A stretch of DNA of 64,000 nucleotides from Altibacter lentus (lineage in GTDB: Bacteria; Bacteroidota; Bacteroidia; Flavobacteriales; Flavobacteriaceae), in contig NZ_KN050846.1 in assembly GCF_000746845.1 (NCBI RefSeq), forward strand, positions 1,247,394-1,311,393. The letters run 5' to 3'. Of the stretch, positions 44,263 to 52,201 are shown in pieces (positions within the stretch are counted from its first letter, which is position 1; every line of letters starts with the position of its first letter). A program made the translations under genes and the position numbers. The notes under the pieces are model-generated. The model was not told the DNA's origin and did no database searches. It saw only the letters and a program-made list of their open reading frames with translations.

Positions 44263-44380
44263 AAAAAAAAAGTTGCTCAGAAGAGCAACTTTTCTACAAT
44301 CGTATTTTATTAACTCCCCAATTAATGCACTAACGATTTTTTACGGGTATGGTATGGCTAGTTTATAATGAACTATTATT
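44263..44380 (-). ncRNA. Tandem small RNA unit 2
   Basis: Predicted transcript of about 118 nt. The 5' half is unique AU-rich sequence. The 3' half carries the conserved GCATTAATTGGGGAGTTAA core and CGATTGTA, then terminator hairpin AAAAGTTGCTC / GAGCAACTTTT with a 9-T tail. No coding potential is apparent. Confidence 0.6.
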
Positions 44381-44385
44381 AAAAT

Positions 44386-44454
44386 CAAAGATGCAACGAA
44401 CGTAAGATATAAGGCAACAGGGTTTTTTCTGTTTTATGTTCAGGGTTTTTCCCT
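44386..44454 (-). promoter_or_regulatory. Promoter and paired palindromic boxes of sRNA unit 2
   Basis: -7 box CATCTTTG (44393-44386). Proximal box CAGGGTTTTTTCTG (44418-44431) begins 25 bp upstream. Distal box CAGGGTTTTTCCCT (44441-44454) begins 48 bp upstream. Confidence 0.6.
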
Positions 44455-44475
44455 TTTTTGAATTAAAAGGACAAA

Positions 44476-44547
44476 ATAAAAAAAGGCTGACTTCGTAGTA
44501 CAGCCCTTTTTTCATACTCGCTATTATTAACTCCTCAATTAATTAAG
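44476..44547 (-). ncRNA. Tandem small RNA unit 3
   Basis: Predicted 72-nt transcript. Core CTTAATTAATTGAGGAGTTAA differs by one base from units 1 and 2, and the following segment is CGAGTATG. The terminator hairpin has arms GGGCTG and CAGCC(T) with a long T tail. An ATG occurs here but not in the other two units, so it is unlikely to be a coding start. Confidence 0.58.
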
Positions 44548-44552
44548 CTTCA

Positions 44553-44618
44553 CAAAGATGCAACTTGAACTTGTGCAATACAAGAGGAAAACCCCTCACT
44601 TTTCAACAGGTTTTTCAC
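44553..44618 (-). promoter_or_regulatory. Promoter and paired palindromic boxes of sRNA unit 3
   Basis: -7 box CATCTTTG (44560-44553). Proximal box GAGGAAAACCCCTC (44584-44597) begins 24 bp upstream. Distal box CAGGTTTTTCAC (44607-44618) begins 47 bp upstream. Confidence 0.58.
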
Positions 44619-44663
44619 TAATTCTTACGACCGGCCTTCCTCGAAAAATTAACATAACTTTAT

Positions 44664-44706
44664 TTTGCCAGCTCAGAGAATATACTTTACTTTGTTTTTC
44701 AAAGTA
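44664..44706 (+). promoter_or_regulatory. Promoter with overlapping operator palindrome, first copy
   Basis: TTTG (44664-44667) lies 20 bp before the -7 region TACTTTG (44688-44694). The latter forms the left half of a perfect interrupted palindrome TACTTTG-N5-CAAAGTA (44688-44706) that ends 7 bp before the ATG at 44714. The same palindrome occurs before the Coq4-like gene. Confidence 0.65.
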
Positions 44707-44713
44707 CTTTATT

Positions 44714-45322
44714 ATGAGTGAGCAGGATTATTTAAAAGACATCTCTGAGATCAAGAATCTCATGAACCGTTCTTCACGATTTATTTCGCTTAGTGGCCTA
44801 TCGGGTATCTTCGCAGGCGTGTATGCCATTACGGGTGCCGTTATTGCCTATGTATTCATTTTTCCCGAACCGGGAGAAAACCTCTATCTGCATAGTTTCG
44901 ATTTTAAACTATTACTGGCACTGCTGGCCTCTGTAGCTATTTTGAGTATCGTTACGGCCTATCTTCTAACTTCAAGGAAAGCCAAGAGAGAAAAGGTAAA
45001 GGTGTGGGATACCACCACACGCAGACTCTTACTCAACTTCTTAATACCATTGGTCACAGGAGGTTTGTATATATTGATAAAACTGAACAGTCAGCATTAT
45101 GGTCTTACCGCCGCCCTTATGCTTATCTTTTACGGACTTGCTTTAGTAAATGCGTCAAAATACACCATTGGCAACGTAAAATATTTAGGCTATGCCGAGA
45201 TTGTTCTAGGGTTAATTTGTGCGGCACTTCCGGGGTATGGCTTCTGGTTCTGGGTACTGGGATTTGGTGTATTTCACATCATCTACGGAGGCATCATGTA
45301 TGTACAGGAAAAAAAGAGATAA
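44714..45322 (+). CDS. Multi-pass membrane protein of the Coq4/CreD operon
   Basis: A 202-residue protein with about six hydrophobic segments in the body after a short charged N-terminus (MSEQDYLKDISEIKNLMNRS). It has no recognised catalytic motif. The long upstream extension of the frame lies inside the sRNA promoter region and is rejected. It is followed after 1 bp by the winged-helix regulator, with which it is presumably cotranscribed. It may be the sensor or target membrane partner of that regulator, by inference only. Confidence 0.78.
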   Translation: MSEQDYLKDISEIKNLMNRSSRFISLSGLSGIFAGVYAITGAVIAYVFIFPEPGENLYLHSFDFKLLLALLASVAILSIVTAYLLTSRKAKREKVKVWDTTTRRLLLNFLIPLVTGGLYILIKLNSQHYGLTAALMLIFYGLALVNASKYTIGNVKYLGYAEIVLGLICAALPGYGFWFWVLGFGVFHIIYGGIMYVQEKKR

Positions 45323-45323
45323 G

Positions 45324-45614
45324 GTGGGTATTATAGACAACATCAATAAACTGTTTGACCATAGGATTCGCCTTGGGATCATGTCTATTCTCATGGTAAA
45401 TGACGATGCCGATTTCAATAGGTTGAAGGAATTACTGGACCTAACCGACGGAAATCTGGCAAGCCATATCAAAGCGCTGGAACAAGCCGAGTACATCTTA
45501 GTCGAAAAACAATTTATTGGAAGAAAACCAAATACCCGCTATAGCGCAACCCCACTGGGAAAAACCGAGTTCAAAAAACATATCGAAGCTCTTGAAAAAT
45601 TGATCAAGAAATGA
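45324..45614 (+). CDS. Winged-helix transcriptional regulator
   Basis: A 96-residue regulator: NINKLFDHRIRLGIMSILMVNDD (helices 1-2), LKELLDLTDGNLASHIKALEQ (recognition helix region) and YILVEKQFIGRKPNTRYSATPLG (wing). It resembles the ArsR/MarR-like one-domain regulators of Bacteroidota. I choose the GTG at 45324, which gives the family N-terminus and follows the upstream stop by 1 bp; an ATG at 45300 is an alternative. Both flanking promoters carry the same palindrome, its likely binding site. Confidence 0.82.
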   Translation: MGIIDNINKLFDHRIRLGIMSILMVNDDADFNRLKELLDLTDGNLASHIKALEQAEYILVEKQFIGRKPNTRYSATPLGKTEFKKHIEALEKLIKK

Positions 45615-45633
45615 TTAAAAAAATTTAATTATT

Positions 45634-45652
45634 TACTTTGAAATACAAAGTA
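45634..45652 (+). promoter_or_regulatory. Operator palindrome, second copy (before the Coq4-like gene)
   Basis: TACTTTG-N5-CAAAGTA, identical arms to the copy at 44688-44706, overlapping a TTTACTTTG -7 box and ending 4 bp before the ATG at 45657. This places the site across the start point of transcription, which suits repression. Confidence 0.65.
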
Positions 45653-45656
45653 CTTT

Positions 45657-46205
45657 ATGATAGAACAAAGAAAAAAATTGATCCATTGGTTATTTGAAAA
45701 GACCCGGATCATCTACTGTCGCTTTAAAAAGAAGGTGCCCTGGGAAATCACTACCCTACAATTGTTACAACTCCCCTCCACCACTTTTGGGTATCGTTTA
45801 GGCAGCTTTTTACTGAAGAATGGTTTTGAACTGCTCCCAAAAGTAGAACGTCATGACGCCTACCATGTGCTCACCGGTTTCAGTACACGGGTAGAAGACG
45901 AGATTGCCTTGCAATATCTTTGCTTCGGAAACGGGAAACGAACACCCTATTTACTTGGCGTTCTTCTTTTGGGTACGCTCCTACTTCCCGAATACGCCGG
46001 TTACTATCTTGATTCCTTCAGAATAGGGAAACAGCTTGGACCTTTTCATCATTATGACTATAAATTATTACTGAAGCAATCCTTTGACGAATTCAAGGGT
46101 TCGATCTTTTCAGAAGAACAACGTATCAACCTGGAACAATTACAACAACGGTACTCATACCATCATTTATCTAACACACATTATTATGGAACAAAAAAGA
46201 AATAA
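45657..46205 (+). CDS. Coq4-family protein
   Basis: A 182-residue protein with the Coq4 motif HDxxH-x11-E: HDAYH in KVERHDAYHVLTGFSTRV, with the Glu 12 residues later (DEIALQ). In mitochondria COQ4 works in ubiquinone synthesis, but Bacteroidota use menaquinone, so the role must differ or be structural. The next gene, creD, overlaps by 20 bp, and the pairing recurs in flavobacteria. Metal-dependent function is inferred from the motif. Confidence 0.85.
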   Translation: MIEQRKKLIHWLFEKTRIIYCRFKKKVPWEITTLQLLQLPSTTFGYRLGSFLLKNGFELLPKVERHDAYHVLTGFSTRVEDEIALQYLCFGNGKRTPYLLGVLLLGTLLLPEYAGYYLDSFRIGKQLGPFHHYDYKLLLKQSFDEFKGSIFSEEQRINLEQLQQRYSYHHLSNTHYYGTKKK

Positions 46206-47532
46206 ATTTGGAAACTGGCTGCGTAACTCTATCACGGCACGAATGCTTATTGTAGGATTCTTATTGCTCATACTTCTTATTCCTTTGGAATTTGTGAAGT
46301 CGCTCATCGCCGAACGATCCTTCCGACAAGCCGAGGTAGTACGCGAGATTAATAGTAAGTGGGGCAATGAGATCCTGCTTTCCGGTCCTGTTCTTAAGGT
46401 CCCGTATAAGACCTACAAGGAAGAAAAGGTTTTTGTCGAAAAAACAAAGACGTACGAAACCAAGACCGAGGTAATAGTAAAAAATGCGTATCTCCTTCCC
46501 GACCTGCTGCATATAGCGTCTACGGTAGATTCCAACCCACTTAAAAGAGGCATCTATGAGTCGGTGGTGTACACAGCCGATATTTCGGCCCAAGGTACTT
46601 TTCCGTCCATTGATCTCACGGCGCAGGATATTACCAAGGAAGATATTCTATGGGAGAAGATCACGGTAATCCTACGCAGTTCAAATCTCAATGGCATTAG
46701 AAGTGGTCTGGAGGTACAATTGGGAGCCGAAACTGTAGCAATGAGCCCTCGATACGATCAGCAATACCTCAACACCATACAAAGTGATCCTTTAAATACT
46801 CTTACACCCGAAAATGAAGAGCCCATATCCTTTTCTTTCGACCTAAAAATTAATGGAAGTGAAAGTCTTAAGTTTATACCCGTAGGAAAAAAGACCACTG
46901 CGGTGATGGATTCCGACTGGCATTCGCCTAGTTTTGACGGCAGGTACTTACCGGATGATGGAACTAAGGAAATTTCGAAAACAGGATTTCACGCCGACTG
47001 GCAAGTGTTTCAGATCAATCGCCAATTTGAGCAGGAATTCTATAACGGTATGCCGGATCTTTCAGAATTTGGGTTTGGCACCAACTTTATCATTCCGGTG
47101 GACGAATACCAAAAGAGTGAACGCACAGCTAAGTATGGTTTCATGGTTATTGGGCTCACCCTGCTTGTCTTTTTGTTGATCCAAATAGTAAGCAAGATCT
47201 ATATTCATCCTTTTCAATATGTAATGATCGGTCTGGCGCTGGTGATGTTCTACACCTTGCTTATTTCCATTTCGGAACACAGTAGTTTTTTAAAGGCGTA
47301 TGCCATAGCCGGTGTTGCGGTACTGGCACTCATTACCCTCTATTCCCGTGCTATTCTAAGCGGTTTTAAGTTTCCGTTGCTGGTATGTGCCTCCCTGGCT
47401 TCCCTTTACGGATTTATATATGTTATCATACAGTTGGAAAGCTATGCGCTCTTGGTGGGAAGTATAGGACTGTTTGTAATCTTAGCAATTATTATGTTCG
47501 CTTCCCGAAAGATAGACTGGGGAAATGACTAA
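46186..47532 (+). CDS. creD: Cell envelope integrity protein CreD
   Basis: A 448-residue inner-membrane protein: N-terminal helix (about 18-36, ARMLIVGFLLLILLIPLEFV), a large periplasmic domain (about 40-310) and five or six C-terminal helices. This is the CreD layout, with LLIPLEFVKSLIAERSFRQ as signature. In enterobacteria CreD belongs to the CreBC regulon and affects beta-lactam tolerance and envelope stress; no creBC is nearby. A terminator hairpin lies just downstream. I use the ATG at 46186, as a longer frame lies within the Coq4-like gene. Confidence 0.9.
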   Translation: MEQKRNKFGNWLRNSITARMLIVGFLLLILLIPLEFVKSLIAERSFRQAEVVREINSKWGNEILLSGPVLKVPYKTYKEEKVFVEKTKTYETKTEVIVKNAYLLPDLLHIASTVDSNPLKRGIYESVVYTADISAQGTFPSIDLTAQDITKEDILWEKITVILRSSNLNGIRSGLEVQLGAETVAMSPRYDQQYLNTIQSDPLNTLTPENEEPISFSFDLKINGSESLKFIPVGKKTTAVMDSDWHSPSFDGRYLPDDGTKEISKTGFHADWQVFQINRQFEQEFYNGMPDLSEFGFGTNFIIPVDEYQKSERTAKYGFMVIGLTLLVFLLIQIVSKIYIHPFQYVMIGLALVMFYTLLISISEHSSFLKAYAIAGVAVLALITLYSRAILSGFKFPLLVCASLASLYGFIYVIIQLESYALLVGSIGLFVILAIIMFASRKIDWGND

Positions 47533-47546
47533 GGCAGAAGATGGAG

Positions 47547-47588
47547 GCACGAAGTTTTTCAGTTAAATTTCGTGCTTCTACTTTTTAT
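47547..47588 (+). terminator. Terminator of the Coq4/CreD operon
   Basis: Hairpin GCACGAA / TTCGTGC (47547-47553, 47569-47575) followed by a T-rich tract, 15 bp after the creD stop. Confidence 0.75.
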
Positions 47589-47617
47589 TTTTCAATTTTA
47601 TACCTTTTAAATCATTT

Positions 47618-48001
47618 ATGGGCTTCAGTAAAAAATACCTACTCCTTTTTTTGATCCTTTTGACCATTGAGATCTGTATAGCCGTGTATACTTTCCATTG
47701 GTTTATACGAGGCTTTGTAGGTGATGTTTTGGTGATTTTGCTTATATATTGTTTTGTAAGGATTTTTCTGAAAGGCTCTTCCGTCAAGATTGCCATAGCA
47801 ACGCTTCTTTTCGCAATTGGTATCGAGCTGTTACAGTGGTTTGATCTCGTTGAATTATTTGAAATAAAGTCTTTAGTGCTAAGAACGATCGTGGGTTCGG
47901 TCTTCGACCCATGGGACCTTTTTGCGTATTTAATTGGTTTTCTTGTAGTTGTGATTTCTGAAAATTTCAAATGGGATACTGGCAGAATTCATTGGTTTTA
48001 A
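47618..48001 (+). CDS. DUF2809 membrane protein
   Basis: A 127-residue protein with about four transmembrane segments, and IELLQWFDL and FDPWDLFAYLIGF as typical DUF2809 stretches (VanZ-like small membrane family). Function unknown. A degenerate remnant follows. Confidence 0.82.
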   Translation: MGFSKKYLLLFLILLTIEICIAVYTFHWFIRGFVGDVLVILLIYCFVRIFLKGSSVKIAIATLLFAIGIELLQWFDLVELFEIKSLVLRTIVGSVFDPWDLFAYLIGFLVVVISENFKWDTGRIHWF

Positions 48002-48053
48002 CGTATTGATTTTCCAAAATAAACATTATTTTAATGCCCAGTAAAAGCACCTA

Positions 48054-48246
48054 ATGTAGTTTACAAAAAGTGTATTCATCCTATCTGTTTTTCTGTTTTC
48101 GTTAGGCCTAGCAAAGGAAAGGAGCACCAATAGATTTTCTGCCCAACTCCTATCATTTTGTTATAGATTCCTATGAAGCACTTAAAAGTTTTTATTCAGA
48201 ATTGATCGATATACAGTATAACAATCCAATTGTGTTAAAAGGGTAA
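48054..48246 (+). pseudogene. Possible remnant of an exported protein gene
   Basis: ATG at 48054 is followed at once by a stop (TAG). The same frame then reads a signal-peptide-like FTKSVFILSVFLFSLGLAKE and stops at about 48170. The +1-shifted frame carries FLPNSYHFVIDSYEALKSF and ends at TAA 48244. Together this looks like a broken short gene with a nonsense codon and a frameshift. It is a weak call because no family is recognised. Confidence 0.35.
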
Positions 48247-48249
48247 GCA

Positions 48250-50262
48250 ATGAGAAATAAATCCAAAAACAACCCATATTTGAAACATCTCCACTACAAA
48301 ACCATATTGTTGAGTTTCACTTTACTTCACCTCTTGTGCACACAAGTATATTCCCAACAAAGGAACGTTCATAGTTTTGGCAGTCCCACCCTAAATGAAT
48401 TTTCATTGGAAACGTACGATAAAGAACCTGAAGCAGCAGCTGTTGTGTTGTATGAAAGAGGTAAAAATTTCTTTGAAATGGTGGATTACAGACTCACGCT
48501 TATCAAGGAAGTACACCGTAAAATAAAAGTGCTCAACGCACAAAAGTTTGAAGGGGCAACTGTTGAAATTCCCTGGTATACGAACAAGTCCTCCAAGGAA
48601 CGAGTGCGAAAGTTACAAGCGATGACCCACAATGGCGACCTCCAACGCTTTGTTAGTGAAGATAAAATATACGAATCGGACCTTAATGAATATTGGAATG
48701 TGACAAAATTTACTTTTCCGGATGTTAAAGATGGTAGTATTTTGGAGTATTCGTACAGAATTGAATCTCCTTATTTTTGGGGTTTTGAAGGTTGGGATTT
48801 TCAAGAGGAACTGCCAAAGATTTATAGTGAATTTGAGTCTTCCATACCCGGGAATTTGGTCTATAAACGTTCGCTGTACGGTTCGCAGAAACTTGACGTG
48901 AACGATGTAAAAGTTAAAAATAATTGCCTGGACTTTCGCGGGACAGAGCAAGCTGCTGCTTGTGAAGTATCTGTGTATGTCATGAAAGATATCCCGTCGC
49001 TTAAAGAAGAGGCTTATATGTTGTCCCCGGACAATTACAGGTCTCGCATAGAGTACGAATTACAGCAAATAACCGATTTCTACGGAGATACCTCCTATTA
49101 TACAAAGACCTGGGACGATGTCGATAACGAATTTAAGACTGAGAAAGATATGGGTCGACAGTTACGGTATGAAAATTATTTTCAGCAGGCACTGCCACAA
49201 CATTTATTGGGCATTAGCGATGCTCTAGAAAGAGCAAAAGCCGTTTATTATTATATACAAGATCACTTTACATGGAATAATAAATACAGAATATACTCCG
49301 ATATTCGTGTGAAAGAAGCCTATGGAGAGCAAAAAGGGAACAACAGTGAGATCAACCTGGCGTTAATCAATGCGCTGAATGCTGCTCAACTGGATGCAAA
49401 GATCTTTCTAAGTGCCACCCGTAACACTAAAGTTCCTAACCCGTTATACCCGGTACTCACAGATTTCAATTATGTAATGGCATATGTGAAGATTGACAAT
49501 GAAGAATATATTTTAGATGCAACCTATAAAGACTTGAAATTTGGCATGGTTCCCTTTAAAGCCTTGAATGACAAAGGGAGAGTTATGGACTTTAAAACCG
49601 GGAGTTTTTGGAAATCGATAGATCCTGAGCCTAAAAACCTACTGTATATAAAAGCTCAGATTTTGGTATCGGCCGAAAATGATGTAGTAGCTAGCGTCAC
49701 CGAAACTCACAGCGGTTATTCTGAAATATTCGAAAAACAAAAACTTAACGAAACTTCTCACGCCCTTTATGTAACCGGCAAAGAATCGAGACTGGGAGGC
49801 GTAGAAATACGTAATCTCTCTGTTGCCAACGAAAATGATCCTACTAAAGAACTTACATTGGACTATGACGCCGTATACGAACCCGAAGTAGTTGGTGATC
49901 AAGTTTTTATCGATCCGTTCTTTTTACAATCCGAATTTAAAGAAAATCCTTTTTTGGCAGAGGATCGAAGTTTTCCTATTGATTTTGGTTACCCCCGAAG
50001 CATTCACTATACTCTGGCGATCACGATAGATAAGAGTTTTGAAATAGAGCGATTGCCGGAGAATAAAAGTGTCCAATTACCGGAGAATTTGGGTAACGGT
50101 ACCATGCTTTTTTCTCAAAACGATAACACCTTGTACCTTCGTTTTACATTTGCCCTTAATCATCAAAGCTTCGTCACCGAAGCATATCCAACTTTAAAAG
50201 AATTCTTTGGCGATGTGGTCAACCTTCAAACCAATAGTTTTATTGTACTTCGCAAACGCTAG
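48250..50262 (+). CDS. DUF3857 / transglutaminase-like exported protein
   Basis: A 670-residue protein with a signal sequence (cut near QVYSQ, about 36), a DUF3857 domain (about 60-240), a transglutaminase-like region (about 300-430) and a C-terminal DUF3858-like domain. In the transglutaminase fold the usual catalytic Cys segment reads GNNSEINLALINALN, with no Cys, so catalysis is doubtful. It overlaps the convergent oxidoreductase gene by 4 bp. Envelope or extracellular role is inferred. Confidence 0.85.
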   Translation: MRNKSKNNPYLKHLHYKTILLSFTLLHLLCTQVYSQQRNVHSFGSPTLNEFSLETYDKEPEAAAVVLYERGKNFFEMVDYRLTLIKEVHRKIKVLNAQKFEGATVEIPWYTNKSSKERVRKLQAMTHNGDLQRFVSEDKIYESDLNEYWNVTKFTFPDVKDGSILEYSYRIESPYFWGFEGWDFQEELPKIYSEFESSIPGNLVYKRSLYGSQKLDVNDVKVKNNCLDFRGTEQAAACEVSVYVMKDIPSLKEEAYMLSPDNYRSRIEYELQQITDFYGDTSYYTKTWDDVDNEFKTEKDMGRQLRYENYFQQALPQHLLGISDALERAKAVYYYIQDHFTWNNKYRIYSDIRVKEAYGEQKGNNSEINLALINALNAAQLDAKIFLSATRNTKVPNPLYPVLTDFNYVMAYVKIDNEEYILDATYKDLKFGMVPFKALNDKGRVMDFKTGSFWKSIDPEPKNLLYIKAQILVSAENDVVASVTETHSGYSEIFEKQKLNETSHALYVTGKESRLGGVEIRNLSVANENDPTKELTLDYDAVYEPEVVGDQVFIDPFFLQSEFKENPFLAEDRSFPIDFGYPRSIHYTLAITIDKSFEIERLPENKSVQLPENLGNGTMLFSQNDNTLYLRFTFALNHQSFVTEAYPTLKEFFGDVVNLQTNSFIVLRKR

Positions 50263-51473
50263 CTCGCAGCATTCACATACTCCTGTAAATAGGCGAACCG
50301 TTCGGTTAGTGTACCTTGAGGGGTGGTGATACGGGCACGCTCCAATATCCCACGGGCATCACCATTAAAAAAGGCAGGAATTACATGCTCTAAGAACATC
50401 TCGCCAAAACCTTCACTTGCATCTTTAGGGAGTTCACACGGTAAGTTGTCTACCGCCATCACTGTAATAGCACCGGGGGCATCGAACGCTGTTTCTGTTT
50501 CAGTCTGTGGATCGTAGCCGTAGAAAGGTTCTGCAATGGTAGAAGCACGAATGGTACTGGCTACGGGGCCATCGATATCACAGGATATATCAGCTATTAA
50601 CCGTATTTTAAAGTCAGGATGTTTCGCATCTTCGCGGGTAAAAAGATAAGGCGCTCCATTACCGTAAAAATGTCCGGCAATAAAGAGGTCGCTTACTTTG
50701 GCATAACGCATAAAATCACTCTCATACCCCGAAGGATCCTTATAAAACTCGGTTTTTGAACCTTTACTGCCATCCTTGCGTTTGTTGTATTCCATCACAT
50801 CGATAAGGCAGTACACAGGCTCGTTAAAAGTTTTAGATAAATATTTCGCATCGGTGACTTCGCGTATTTTCAAATGGTCCAGAATCTCTTTGGCTCCCTT
50901 GGCCACTTTTCCGGTTCCGGAAAGAATGATTTTTATATTGGGAAGGGTGATGGTATCCAAGGCTGCTTTTACTGCTTCCAGGTCGGGTAATGTTTCTACC
51001 TTCGGCAAGGTGAACAATCCGTCTCGCATTCCCAAGGCTCTAAAACCATTATAGGCTCCTACCAATCCTGCATAGCGACCAAATCCAATGAGCCGGGCAC
51101 CGGTCTTTCTAATTATGGTCTCGTGATCGTACAGCTCGATCTTTTTGTCTAAAATGGCTTTGAGCAGTTTACGGTTATAGGGTTGTTTTTTTATAGTATG
51201 GCTGAAGAAAAAGTACTTTTTATTGGGAATAAGTGCATCGACAGGCACTTCTTTTACGCCCAGCATGACATCTGCTTCGGAAATATCTTTTTTAACCTCA
51301 AATCCGGCTTCGCGATAGGCCTCATCGGGAAAGATCCGTACCTCTGAAGCTTCAACAATAAGTTTAGCCTTTGGAAAACCTTGTATGACTTCTTGACACT
51401 TTTGAGGTGAAAAAACGACACGTCTGTCGGGTGGATTCTTACGTTCTTTGATGATAGCAAAGGTTATAGGCAT
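50259..51473 (-). CDS. Saccharopine dehydrogenase-like NAD(P)-dependent oxidoreductase
   Basis: A 404-residue enzyme of the alanine dehydrogenase/pyridine nucleotide transhydrogenase N-domain superfamily. The N-domain has KERKNPPDRRVVFSPQKC (about 8-25). The nucleotide-binding motif is IILSGTGKVAKGAKE (GxGxxxxG). It resembles the LOR/SDH-type enzymes of flavobacteria acting on lysine or saccharopine-like imino acids. The reaction is not certain. Start MPITFAIIKERKNPP is preferred over a 15-codon-longer frame. Confidence 0.82.
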   Translation of the reverse strand: MPITFAIIKERKNPPDRRVVFSPQKCQEVIQGFPKAKLIVEASEVRIFPDEAYREAGFEVKKDISEADVMLGVKEVPVDALIPNKKYFFFSHTIKKQPYNRKLLKAILDKKIELYDHETIIRKTGARLIGFGRYAGLVGAYNGFRALGMRDGLFTLPKVETLPDLEAVKAALDTITLPNIKIILSGTGKVAKGAKEILDHLKIREVTDAKYLSKTFNEPVYCLIDVMEYNKRKDGSKGSKTEFYKDPSGYESDFMRYAKVSDLFIAGHFYGNGAPYLFTREDAKHPDFKIRLIADISCDIDGPVASTIRASTIAEPFYGYDPQTETETAFDAPGAITVMAVDNLPCELPKDASEGFGEMFLEHVIPAFFNGDARGILERARITTPQGTLTERFAYLQEYVNAAS

Positions 51474-51505
51474 TTGGAATACTTTTTGTATGTTAAATAG
51501 GGTCG

Positions 51506-51533
51506 CAAAGATAGTCATTTTAGTGTATCTTTG
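51506..51533. promoter_or_regulatory. Divergent -7 boxes for the oxidoreductase gene and for ssrA
   Basis: TATCTTTG occurs on both strands: minus strand 51513-51506 (upstream of the oxidoreductase start at 51473) and plus strand 51526-51533 (toward repeat copy B and ssrA). Both match TAnnTTTG exactly; -33 elements are less clear. Confidence 0.6.
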
Positions 51534-51539
51534 CGTTCC

Positions 51540-51647
51540 ATTTCGGGTAGGGATTGAGGTAGGTTACCCCGCCTTCGCCAGGCTTTGGCCGGGCAGGCGT
51601 GTAACACCGAAAGCCCGGTCGCGTTGCGCCAGCAACGGGAGCCCGCC
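51540..51647 (+). repeat. Dispersed intergenic repeat, copy B
   Basis: About 108 bp immediately upstream of ssrA: ATTTCGGGTAGGGATTGAGG, GCCAGGC/GCCGGGC-rich middle, CACCGAAAGCCCGGTCGCG, a small hairpin GTTGC / GCAAC and GGGAGCCCGCC at the right edge. It shares left, core and right motifs with copies A and C. If the plus-strand -7 box at 51526 is used, the element lies in the tmRNA precursor. Confidence 0.72.
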
Positions 51648-51668
51648 AAATGATCTTTGATAAAAATA

Positions 51669-52066
51669 GGGGCCGACTGGTTTTGACAGCGGGTCTAATG
51701 GTACTATAAGCATGTCGAGCGCTGGGAAACAGCTCGTAAATCTCATTTTTCACACTTTTTAAACGGCGAGAATAACTACGCCCTAGCTGCATAATCCGAA
51801 TTACAGTAGGATAATGCCTCGGTCCGCAAGGCGGACAAGCAGGAAGTCACTCGAAGGCCTTGGTTTACGGCGTTCGATCCAGTGGCTTCGTAAAAGTAGA
51901 CCTAGCTCGCGCAGGGCTTTGATGCGCTTGCGAATCTCGAAATGAAGCTAAGGGGTGCGTTGGTAGTTTTCGACCGGCAAGCCCACGAAAATCCAAATGA
52001 AAACTAAGCATGTAGAAAGTAGTAGTATTGCACGTTTGGACGAGGGTTCGACTCCCTCCGGCTCCA
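51669..52066 (+). ncRNA. ssrA: tmRNA
   Basis: A one-piece tmRNA: 5' GGGGCCGACTGG and 3' CGGCTCC form the acceptor stem, with T-arm GAGGGTTCGACTCCCTC. The tag reading frame at 51765-51794 encodes GENNYALAA after the resume point and ends with TAA. No CCA is encoded (3' flank is CGA). It rescues stalled ribosomes by adding the degradation tag. Confidence 0.95.
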
Positions 52067-52105
52067 CGAAAATCACAACTTGCTTGTGAATTGAAACATT
52101 AAAAA

Positions 52106-52145
52106 CTCGCCAAGTTTACTTGAGCGGGTTTTGTTGTTTTAAGAC
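52106..52145 (+). terminator. Probable terminator of ssrA
   Basis: Imperfect hairpin around CTCGCCAAG / CTTGAGCGGG followed by TTTTGTTGTTTT, about 40 bp after the tmRNA end. Confidence 0.6.
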
Positions 52146-52201
52146 ACCCGTTTTGAAAAAACAGCAAGTTGTATTTGCAACAGTGGCAAGGTGGGAACAA
52201 T

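Noticed and set aside
44506-44510. Coding reading of sRNA unit 3 (ATG after GAGGAG)
   Set aside because: Units 1 and 2 lack the ATG at the matching position, so a peptide is not conserved.
44558-44713. Upstream extension of the membrane protein gene at 44714
   Set aside because: It overlaps the promoter and boxes of sRNA unit 3; a promoter and palindrome lie directly before the ATG at 44714.
51520-51792. Minus-strand frames over the tmRNA and repeat B
   Set aside because: They are opposite a structured RNA and a repeat and show no protein features.
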